Part shown: piece after piece, positions 40,801-52,800 of the stretch
How positions within the stretch are numbered: position 1 is the first letter of the stretch
Layout: the number at the start of each line of letters is the position of its first letter
Origin: Zonotrichia leucophrys gambelii
Lineage: Eukaryota > Chordata > Aves > Passeriformes > Passerellidae
Length of the DNA: 64,000 nt
Assembly: GCF_028769735.1 (NCBI RefSeq)
Contig: NC_088172.1
Span: 62,217,075 to 62,281,074, forward strand
Reading direction: 5' to 3'
Position numbers and translations under genes: made by a program
Notes under the pieces: generated by a model
The model's input: the letters and a program-made list of their open reading frames with translations, nothing else
What the model was told of the DNA's origin: nothing
The model's database searches: none

Positions 40801-43800
40801 ACAGCAGTTTACATTACAGTGAAATACTGTGTGTGTGATAAATAGTAATTTTATAGATCAGAGTAAATTACTTACATTTATTTTCTGAAGCTGTAAACTT
40901 TATCAATTTAGGTTTTTTGTCAGTGAATTAATTCAAAAACAATGACTTCATTGTCTTTAACAGATTGAAAGTGGAGCAGTGTGGAAGCAAGTTTATCAAG
41001 ATCTTGGAATCCCTGTATTAAATTCAGCTGCAGGATATAATGTTAAATGTGCATACAGAAAGTAAGTAATAAAGCCATGTAGTTTATGCTAAAACTACAG
41101 TGAACTGAAGTGATGCTGTGTTAGGGGTAATATGCATAAAATCCATAACTCTTTGTTTATAATGCAGATTTAAGGCTTTAAACCTCCTGCCCATGTTTAG
41201 CTTCTCTAGGTTGGATTTTCCTTCTTTAGTCAAACTTGCTTATCACAAACAATTTTTTTTTTTTTAGATATCTCTATGGTTTTGAAGAATATTGTACATC
41301 AGCTAACATTGAATTTCAAATGGCATTGCCAGAGAAAGTGACAAACAAGCCTTGTAAAGACTGTGAAAAAGAAAAAGAATTGAAGATGCGTGAAGATCCA
41401 GAGCAGGATGCAAAAGAGATAAAAGTGGACAAGGACGAGCGCAAGCAGGAAGAAGTAGCAGTAGTACAACCAGAAGAAAAAAAGTCAGCTGAGAATGATA
41501 ATGAAAGTAAAGAAAATGATAAGCCCTCTGTTCTGGTAATATATTTTAAAGTTCATCTTGTATCTTGTTTATAAAGTCTGTTGGTGTGTTAATAACCATG
41601 AATTAATATAAAGATGGAAATTTCTATGATGGATTTAAAATAAAACAAAAGCTCACTGTAAACCTAATTCAGAACAAGACCTTTGAGCTGTATTTACCCT
41701 AGGTGCCTGTTTTTGGGGGTCATGATGTCAAAATGTCCGACTTGTTAGAGAACAGGTCCAACATTTCATTTATTTGAGGGCCTCCTGGGTGAAATGGAGA
41801 CTAATTAGTATCCAGCTTTATCTTTATCTGGGTAATGCATGCTCACAGCTAACTATATTGCTGGTATTTTCATCATCCATTTAACTATGTAAATACTCAT
41901 AATAATACTCAGAAATACTGCTGTTACTTTGGTGTTCCAGTGAAACAAGTGAAGCTCTACAAAGACCTGGGCCGTATTATGTACACATGGTCTAATATAG
42001 TTTAGTGGTCCAGAGAACCAAATGTTTATAGCTTTTCACAATCCACTGTTGACTCAGTGGCTTTAGCAGAGGAAGTTCAGGGCCATAAACTGATGTGCTG
42101 CACTGTACAGGCCTTAGAGTTTGCTGTGGAAGCAGTGTGGCTCCTCAAGTGTCAGTGTGCAACACAGCTGTAATGTGTGCTGATATTCTCTGGGAGGAAT
42201 CCCACACAGACCAGTACTGGTATTTCTGCATCCCAAATGGAAACATGCTTTGTGAATTGTTTGTCTTTGGGATTGCTTTGCAGTCCAGGTCTAAGAGCTG
42301 CATGCCAGTATCATTGTGATAAAACAAGCTAGGACCCTGGCTGCAACTTTAAACTGTTAGGATTAGCTTAAGACTTACAAAAGGAAAAGCAGCAGAGATG
42401 CTCTAATTTTAGGACAAGCCCCACACTGTAGCATTGTCTTGCTCTTATGACTTCGGTGTGTTTCGTCTGCCTTTTCTTAAATCCTTTGTTTTCACCTTGT
42501 GAGTTGACTAAAGGTTTTGTTGTCCTAGGGAAACAAAAAAAATTTGCCAGATTCTGTGTTTACTCAGCCTGATCAAGAAAAGGACTTAAATGTAATCAAA
42601 ACTGAAGATGAAATCAAATTGGAGGATAAAGAGGAGGAGAAGATCAAAGAAATGGAAAATTCTACAGTAAATGCAGATGCTGAAGAAAAAGAAAAATCAG
42701 GGTAAGTTATGCTGTTTCTAATCAAATGAGACATAGGCGTTTTTTAAATTTTAGTCTTGTAATTTGAACTTCAAATCAGACATGCCTTTGTTAATTAGAC
42801 TTGTATCTTCCAGAGACCAATGTGTTCATAACTTTGTTGTGGTTAGGCCATTGAAGTTCATTGATCTGTTTTTAAAGGAAAAGGCACCCTAAGCTTTATA
42901 GGTTCCAGGCCTAAATGTAAACTGAGTGACAGCAGAATATACAAAGCATAGGTCACTATCTGATTTAATACAAAAATATTGCAGTCATTGCCAGGAGTAT
43001 TTTCATACCTGATTTTGGTACAAGTATAAGGGAAACTTGTGGTTTGCCACAAGCTTTTGCTTTTGGACAGAGGTGTGTAACATGGGAAAAGATGGAAGTA
43101 CCTTGCATTGCTCAGTTAACAGCCTTGCTGTTGAATAGGCCTGGTACTGGTAGGAGTCTCTTGTGCAGACCTTCAGACAGGTGGTTTGAAAGTAGGGATG
43201 CTCGGGGCCATCTAATCAGTGAGTCTGTGTGAATCATTTGGTTCATGGAATGGGCAGGTTTTCCTGTTTCAGTGCAGGAAAATCTCACAAGTGTTTTTCA
43301 GCAGCCACACAAAAAAATTACAACCAGAATATAGTCCTCACTAATCCCCAGTGTGTTAACAATTTGTATTCTTATAATTAAAACTCTCATACAGTATGAT
43401 TTCTGGTATTAAGAACACAACAATTCCCCTTAGAGGTCACATAGATCTCTTTTAATACAGTATTTGTCTTCAATAAAACCCAGTAACAGATGCTTAAGGG
43501 AGAAGCTGTTACAAGAGGGAAAGCAGATAATGACACTTCCTTATACTTTCACAGCAATCTGTTTATCAGGGATGTGTTGGGTTTTGTTGGGTTTTTTGTA
43601 GTTAATACCATCTGTTGCCTGACCAGTAATTCCTTTGTTCATTCCAGCAATTTTGTTGATTAGCAGATCAGCTGTCTTGTCTTGATCTTCTGTGTAAATA
43701 TTATTAGCTCTTAATGCTTCTTCTGGCCCATTAAAAATTGTGGCCAGAATGTCATGGTTTAGTATATTAATTTCTAATTCATTGGTAGTAGTTATTTTAT

Positions 43801-46800
43801 TTTAGATTTTCACTTTTTTAGTGGATTCTGGAATGATCCTTTTGTAAAAGCCTTTTGTGGTCCTGAATATTTTCAGTGAGATTTCATTGACAATTTCTGT
43901 AACTCAGAAATGCAGAATAGAGAAAAACCAAGTTTACCTGAATTCAGTTGAAGAGCCTTTTCTTTATGGATGTGATTTTGTTTGTATCCTATGTAAACTT
44001 TTCTTTTTTAAAACACTAATTGCTGGACTTTGTTGCATTTGCTATTTTTAATGTGAACTAGATGAGTTGTACTTTAACAGGTTTGCAAGATTTTCAGAAT
44101 TATTAAAGACTGATTTTGCAATGCTGCTTTCAAAATATCGCGCTAAATAGATGGAAAACTTTGCAATGCTCAGAGAATAGCAGTTTTTAAAGTTCTCTAA
44201 ATTCTGTATTTGTATGTGTGTATGTTTGTGATGTTACTTTATGTTTATTTATATACCTGTAAAGTATGGTGGTTTCATGCTTACCATGCTGCAGCAGTAA
44301 ATGGTACGTGAAAAGTTAAAAGCTGCATATGCTTTTCAGTAATCCTTTATTTTAACTTTTTTAAGTTGGGGTGTTTTTAACCCCAGTTCATGTCAATTTG
44401 CATTATTTATTGCATCAAAAATGTTATTAGTGTTCCTGGTTTTTTAATTATGAAAACAACAAAAATCTGTAGAGAATTTCCTTTCAAGTTTTCCCAATTC
44501 ACCTGATAGCAATCGTGTGAATTCTTTTCCCTCTGCTCCTCCTTACTCATCCCAGTGGAAAAGTCTTCCAACTAGTATTTTTGCTATTATGACTCATGGA
44601 AGATTGTAATGAGTTGCTTAGAATGGAAAGAATAACTCTAAAAAGAGATGTAGGTGGTGATGTGGTCATTGCTGGGAGGTATGCTGTGTTTGAAGGGATA
44701 ATTTAAATTACAATAGTTGAACACTTATAGCAGATAATTGTAAGTATTTATAAGTTGTGTTACTGTAGTAGCACTGTTAGCATGATTACTTTTCCCTTTT
44801 ACTCTCTCAGACAGATAGGGAGTACAAAATGCATTTGTGTCAGCTTTTAAGAGTTTTTAAAAATGTCACTGTCATCCTAAGTGCTAACATAAAGATTTAA
44901 AGGAAATTTATGGAGCATTGTATTAGATGTTGTACTTCCCTATACCCAACTTCATGGATTAGAAGTGGCAGAATTTATACAAAGGTGGAAATGCTGTGGT
45001 TGGAGTTCTTTGTTGAACTGAAATCCAAAATGAAAGCAGGCATTTTTAATTTAAGGCATTTTAATTTTAATTACACACACCAATACTTGAAATGTAATCA
45101 AAATAGATCAGTCTGAAATTCAGACTGAAATTTTGTTATTTGGTATATTTAAAATGCCTTCCTATAATTTTTTTAAGTTATGGACCATTTGTCCTTCACA
45201 GTCCTAACAAAATAGCTAAACAAATTAAATCTAATGTTATATTAGGCAAACTTTTAGAGTTTTCTGTTTGTGTTTATATCTGTAGGACTTTGGACATCTT
45301 CATGTAGCTTATTTGTCTATAGACACAAGAAACCATGAGGATAGAAAAACTTCTGGGTTTCTTCTTGCTGACTTTCTTATGGAAGGACTGGATGTAATTC
45401 CCAGCTTCCAAATCTCAGGAAATACTTCTGGAGGCCAGGCTTGTTTATTTTCTCCAAGTTTTGTTTCTCAGTGCAATCCCATGCATCTCAAACTTGAGAT
45501 TGCAACCACTTGAATTGTATGGTTCCACCTACACAGCCTTTAACAATATGATGAAGAGGAAGAAAGGCTGAATTTTCTCTTCCTTTCTTCCCCAGAGTAC
45601 CAGTTTCTTGCCTGCTTGTGTATCTGTGAGCATTGGGAGTAGAGATTCAAAGGGCACTTTGCCCTTTATTCTGTACACGCTTCTCTTGTTCGCTTTTTTT
45701 CAATGGGTTTTTTTTTCCTGTGACTAGTGGAAGATACCTGTGCTCAATACAGGTTGTACAACTTGTGATCATTAAAACAAGTTTTAAAAAAAGGCAGTAA
45801 TGTGTCTGTCCCAGAGGGTCTTTTACAAAACTGATTTTGTAAATCATCCTTTTCCATGGCATCCAAAAAATAGTTATACTTGGCCAGTGAATAAAGAAGA
45901 AATTTCAAAATCCTTCTTCTTGAGAAGTTCCTACAAACTTGATGTTGTGGAAGTCAAATGTAGCATTGCATGGTTGGGGTGCTGTTTCCTTTGTAGCATC
46001 CAATAATATCAATGTGTTTTAACTTGTTGAACACTTGAGTCAAAGTCAGCAAATGGGGAACAGAACTGTTTTTCTACACAATGAGCAGTGTAGACAATTG
46101 AATATGTTCCAAGGAGATGGAGGTCAGCAGCCTAGTGGAGATTTTAGAAGGTATGGGTTTTTTAGTACAGGCTAATAAAATGACAGGTAAATCTTTAAAA
46201 ATTTCATAGAAGGTGCAGTTTAGAAATGAAAGTGTAGGTTAATTGCTATACAACCAATATTAGTAAGATTTTTTTTCTCCCCCCAGATAGTTAATTGTAT
46301 GTTGGTTTTGGAGTCTTTATTGAGAATTTTTTTTGTTGGTTTTGTGTTTTATTTTGGTTTTAACACTTTGCTCTGAGGAATCTGGAACAGACCACTATCA
46401 AGAACTTAATACTGAAATCAAAGTTTAAATGCTGAGAATCTGGGTAATTTTTTCTTCTCAACAGAAATTGGCAGCAGACTTATGTATGGGTAATATTTGG
46501 ATTTTTGAGTTGCCTGGGTGAAATTCTTTTAGGAATCCCAATTCCAGTACACAGACATAGCAAGAGGTTTTGTTCTTGTATTTTTCTTGTGGCTGAGGTG
46601 CTGCCTTAACACCAGGAAGGGCTGCCATCTCTGGATCTTACCTTGTTCTTGCTCATCAGACTCATTTTCACAAGCCCTTCTTTGGTCTTAGAAACTTCTT
46701 GAATTTATTTGTTTCTTGCTCTTGAAAATGGTTTAATTTTTTTTATTTTCTTGAAAGAATGTGTGAACAAATATCCTTAAGGAATTTAAGAAACCTACAC

Positions 46801-49800
46801 ACTTCTGGTTGTCTGATACTGATGGTTTAGGTCTTTATGGTGTGGTTTTCTGGTAGCTGGTACTATCATGTTTTGACAATATCATAAGGTGAAAGTGCTA
46901 AACATTCAGTCTTTGGTTTAATTCTGTTTAAGACTATCAGCCATTCATTCACGTGCAAGGGAAAAATCTTAATCTTAAAGCTGTTAACATGCATCTTTCA
47001 TGCAGTAGTAACATTTTCCCTCCTGTAAGCAGTAGGAGGGGACTAGGAATAATAAAAACAGTAGTTGGAAACTAAGTCCAGATGGGCATGGTTTCATGTG
47101 AAGGATTTTGCTGGGGGGTATTGCCCCTGTGGAGTAAGAGATCTACTTGCGTGCCTGTGCTGCTACTGAAACTTTCTGTACAAGAGTTAAATTTTCTGAT
47201 AACACCAGTTAGGGATTTTCTGAAAGCAGTTTACAGTGGGCTCATATAATAGTCAGAAGCTTCATTTCATGTATGGGAGAAAGACATTGTTAGAGACAAT
47301 GTTTTCTTCAGGTCCTTATCTCTTGAAATGACACATCATTGTGGTGGTGGATCTGAAATGGTAGCAAGAAGGTTAGAATCTTTTGGAGTGTAGAATGTTT
47401 GATATAAAAGGCATATCTTTTAGCTTCTGAAGAGTTGAGAACTATATATTGAGATAGCTTTCTCCAGTTTAATTCAAATTTATGTGGAATTGATTAGCTT
47501 GGGAGAATGGAGAACAATGTGCCATGTTCAGTGCTTTGTAGTGTAAACGTATGGTCAGAATTTTAAATTGTTGGTGTGTATGCTAAAGGAAAATGCCTAT
47601 AAGAACCATACTTAGTAGTTTTATTTATAGGAATATATTTCAGTGCTCTTGTGATGTGTGTTCTTTTATGTATTTCAACTGGCTTTGTATGAGGAAAGAA
47701 GTTCATTGCATAGTCATGTTTTCAGAAACAGTCTAATTGATTGTTTTTTCTTAACATAGAATCCAGACTGATACATACATACATGTAATGACTGCTTTTG
47801 ATAAAGCAATAATCTGCAGATGACACAATAATGAAGTGTAGAGTGGCAGTGTAAGTGTACTGGCTCTTTGTATGGAATGGAAGGGAGACATCTGATTTGG
47901 GAAAAGTGATTCTGCCATCATATTTTACACAGCAAATGGTCACTGTGCAAGTTATTAACCACGGTGGCTGTCACCAAGGCTTACATGTGTGGGAGAGTCT
48001 TTAAACACTCATCGGATACTGGATGCTTCCAAGGCGAATGTGAACCAGTGCTGTAAAAGCAGGAAGGGCTGTACTCTTCAGTCAGACTTTGGAACCACTT
48101 TTTATCCTTTTGAGGAATGTTTCAGCACGTGGCTGAGTGATGAGAAGGGATCACGTGAGGTACTGTCACCTGTCTGGCAGCAGAGGAGCGCGCTGGTCAC
48201 AGCCAACGTGCTGCATGATTGAAGTGGGCTGTACTGCGCTCAGGTGTGACTCAGATCAAGGCAGTGCCTTCCCCTTGCCTTGGGACAAGGGACCCCAACT
48301 GCATTTATTCCAACTTTCTGTGTGCAGACAGAAGTCCCTGGGACTTCTCTTTTCAGATTTTCCATGTAACTTCAGAGGTGCTGTGGTTCAAACCGACTGG
48401 CAGTCATATAGCGTGCAGCCACTGGCTCTCTCCTCCCACCCTGCTGCATCCAAAACAGAGCACTGTGCTACCAAGGAGAGAAAATCTCTATCCCAGCCAA
48501 AACCAGACCGAGAGGGTAGACAAATACTGGTGATTTTTGGAGACATGTTATTTTGTGGAATTAAAGATGCGATTCCATTATCATGCTGTGAGTGAAGGTC
48601 TCAGTGACCTCTCTGCCTTAAAACTTAAGGTCACTTGGTGACCTGAAGTCACCATCACATCTGTGACTGGCAATTTGAAAAGAGACTGAACATCTTTCAG
48701 CTCTGTATTATGAGAAGTAGAGGTTAAATTATGCTCTAGGATGAGAAAAGGGAAAAAAATAAGTAGGAAACAAAAATAGAAGCTAATTCCTAAACTTGAA
48801 GTATCAATTATACTAGAGTTTATTTCTGCTAGTGATTCAATTAACTGTAATGACTTAATTAAGCCAATAATTGAAATAATCTTGCTTCCTCAAATTTTAG
48901 AATAACCCTTGGAAAAATAATCTTGCATGTGCCATCTCACCTGCTGTGTGTACCAGTTTGGTGCATCAGGGGAAGTATGCTGGAGTAGGGTTAGGTTTGC
49001 TGCAAAGCAGGAATTCTGGGAGGCAGATGTAATGTTCCAAATCACACTTTCATAGGTTTCACCTGGGCTTTGTAACAGCTCGTGTTTAGTGCCAGAGAAT
49101 GTGGGCTGAAGGAGATTTGCATGATGCTGCATTTTCTTGAGTGGTGTGAGAGCAGCAGTGTTTCATTTGTTAACCACGTCCAGTTGTTAATACACTTAAT
49201 CATGGGCTTGTTGGTGTTAAATCTTTATATTGACTGAGAGTGACCTACTGTGTGTGGTTTTAGCCTTTTGAGGATGTTGCCTTGTCCTTTGAAACTAATG
49301 ATAAGCAATATTTGTATGTTCTAAATATTTTAATGGTTTTATTTTATTAACAAATAGTTTTGCATTTTAATTAATTCATTTCTTGCTTCTGAATGTTTAT
49401 GTTCCCAGTCCTTGTGAGATGGGGTGAGGGTATTCTTTTTAGTCTGTGGTTGTAATTTGTAATGCCTTTGAGTCCTGATAAGCTTTCTGGTAATACTTTG
49501 GATTCAGGAACAGAGTTACACTTGTATTGCTGTGTCTCCTGTACATCTGCTGCTGCCTTGTTTCATCAGCTGCTGCTGGGGTTGTTCAAATTTTTGCAGC
49601 TTTGTGGTAGATATTGCTTGGTACTGGTTTTAAGTTGACAATTACCGTCTGCTGCCAAGAGGTGTGTTTCTTTTTTCTTTTCTCTTTTTTTGCCCTTCCC
49701 CCAAATGGGATTTTGACTAAACAGCATTGAAGAAAATCCAATGATCTCATGAATACATACATGGACTAATGAAGTTATGACTGTGCATACTGGATGCCTA

Positions 49801-52800
49801 CAATCACAATTTCCTCTTAGAAACCTCACTTTTGTGGCAGTCACAGCTTCTCCTTTGTCTGCACTGCCAGATTTGAATTATTTATGGCATTATAAGACAA
49901 TATCTTCCATGCAACTGTTGGTATGTGTTCTTGGGTTTTGTGTTGGGGTTTTTTTGTTGCTTTTTTTGTTCCAGGAGCTCTATGAGTGTGTTGGATTTTT
50001 CTTCTCCAAAATGATGAACCTTCTTTGCTTCTGTTTGGTTTCCAAAAACCTCAAGCTTATGATTGCTAACCAAGTTGCTCCTTAGAACACTTTTAAATTG
50101 CAGCCATCTCTGCTGCCATTTTGCTTTTGCTTCCTGACATGCCCTCCACCTATGTTCAGCCTGCTGTTCCCATCTCCTTGACCATCCAAGTTACTCACTA
50201 TGATGGTTTCACACATCTCTTCCAGAAGGAACCAATTTCTGGTATTTTCATGGAATCTTTGTAGGCTGTGTTGGGACACCAAGAGGTGGGAGAGGCTCCA
50301 AATTTGTTCATCTTTCAAAAAGCCACTGGCACCATAATTACCAGTGTCTGGAAAACCCTGAATCTCCAGCATAGGCATACTTTACTTTGCAGACAGCATT
50401 CGAGGATTGTGCCCCTAGATCTTGGAGAGAAAAAAGTAGAAAGGCAGAATTCGGTTCACTGCAGTTTTGAAGTGTACTTAGTAATGGAAAATCAAAAGCT
50501 CTTCTTGTTCTTGGAGCAGTGGTGGCTCTGCTTCTGATCCCATTTTTTAAACTTTTGTATTATAATACGTGTTGTACTGAAATTAGCTAGTTAGTGGTTT
50601 TTGTTTAGTGCAGCAGAGAGTATAACTTAATTTAAATTATTAGTTGGTGCTTTTTGTTGTTAGCTGTGGAATTCTATTCAGGGATTTTTCATCTGAATCT
50701 TTCGGCACCTTTTTTCCAGATTTCCTTGCGAAGTAAATTTTGCCATAATTGAGCTTTCAAAGCTTGTTTGTTCATGTTGCATTTTTAACCCTGATGGTTT
50801 TAACTTCACTAGCAAAGTGATTCACTGAAAGTATATAGTTCTATATCTGTCTGTCTGTCTATATATCTCCTGGAAGGCTGAGACTTTGTGTGTGTATATT
50901 TATACATATACATACATATACACATAAAAAATAAAATTAAAATATTGGCCTTCTAGAATTATACTGTACAGTTCATGCCATATATACCTGAATAGATATG
51001 TCTTCCGGGACTTGGTGCACTAGACAAATATGGATTTTTTTAGCCTTTGTCTCAGTGTGTATGCACATGTGTGTATATACATATATGTATTTGTATATTT
51101 AGTGTGTCTCTGCATATATATATATATGTGACAACATTCATTTCTGAAGTAATTTTATTAAATCAGTGTGGTTATGCTACAGTTGAATTTAGCATATTGT
51201 CCCGAATTACCTTTTGCCAGCTCATTAGGTAGTAATACTGCAGTTTTACTTCTGCAAAGGAGCATCCTTTTGCAGAGAGAGAAGGTAGCTTGGCTTATCT
51301 GAGTATTTTCTACTGAAAATGTTATGGAAAGGTTTAGATTATTAATACAGACTTCTCTGTTTGTAAGCTTAACTAAAATACTGGTGTGAATCAGACTTGG
51401 AGCTTATGTTCTCTCTTACCCAGATATCCAAACATACCTGTTCCATCTATCAGGTTTTTTGATTATTGGCAGTCTGCAGTTGTTGTGAATTTAGTTAGCA
51501 ACTAAGTCTGTTCTGTGTTGCACAGAGTGTGTGATTAGAATGGTACAAGGGCCAATAATGCTGCTTTATAAGTCTAATTAAGATTAGAAGGTTTTCCCCC
51601 CATTAACTTCTTTAATCTAGTCTGCCTCTTTAAGCTGATTGCAGATAATTTTCAGATAACTGAGCAGCCTGTAGCTACCATTGACTGAAACTAGCAAGAT
51701 TTGTAGGTTCTTACTGCTTCTGAAAATTGGTCCAAAATATCTAAAAATGTGTTCAAAATAAGCTTACTTCTGAAAGCAGTGAACACCTGCCTGTGTATAT
51801 ATATAGTAATTAAATGCAAGTTTGACATATTTACAATACTTTTGGTGTAATTGGCAAGGAGTGACAAGGTCATAAATTAGCACAGGTTGTTTAATTCGCT
51901 AATACAGTCACATAAGGTGCTGGGGTTTTTTTGTCCAAAATCTGGTTATGGATGCAGTAATTTCAAGCTGTTCAGATAGGGTTCATGTATTGTAATAAAA
52001 CAAGGATTTTTTTGAGAAGCAAGTTCCAAGAAGCATTTGTAAAACTTGTAGGTTAAAAAAGGGAATTTAGGAAATTTTCTCTATATTGAAAAGAATTAAT
52101 TTTTAAGTGGGAAAATTTTATTTAAACAAAGAGACTGCATGCAAGAATCATATAAAGATGAGTTTGAACAACTTCTACTCATAAAGATTTTGATGAATTT
52201 TTTTTCTTTTAGTCACTTTTGCACCTTACAGTCACTGGATTTTGTGTGTGTTGCTATATCCTATTTTGCTGATATTACTCAGCTGTAGTACAGTTTCTCA
52301 TATTTGGAGCCTCCTGTTTCCCACTCTCTAATGCATCCACAATATTTATCAATATATGTGGTTTGGAACTGAAAAGCTTATGAAGTATCTCATATTAACT
52401 CTACAATTTTTTAAACCTTTCAAGAGATGACACGAATAAGGAAGAAGATGAAGATGAAGAAGAAGCAGAGGAGGAGGAAGAGGAGGAGGAGGAAGAAGAC
52501 AACAATAACAATGAGGAAGAAGAGTTTGAATGCTATCCACCAGGCATGAAAGTCCAAGTGCGGTATGGAAGAGGGAAAAATCAAAAAATGTATGAAGCTA
52601 GTATTAAAGATTCTGACATCGAAGGTGGAGAAGTCCTTTACTTGGTGCACTACTGTGGATGGAACGTGAGGTAACTTGAGTTTTAGTTAGTGATTACTTC
52701 TTGAATTACTTCTCAAATACACTTATGAATTTTAAAAACTAAATTAAAAGACATCTGGAGTCCTAAACTTTCAGTATTGGTGTTCTGTGAAGGTCATTGT

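Larger units (their letters stand above)
42702..52424 (+). other. ARID4B: ARID4B intron (9.7 kb, largest complete)
   Basis: GT-AG intron. It contains a possible LTR remnant (48379-48509), palindromic AGGTCA half-site pairs (48596-48644), a 21-bp near-palindrome (45108-45128), and microsatellite-like sequence (50831-50940 and 51055-51130). No exon or other gene was recognised. Confidence 0.9.

Noticed and set aside
48137..48595. 152-codon plus-strand open frame
   Set aside because: No family resemblance. It lies deep in an intron and overlaps a possible LTR remnant.
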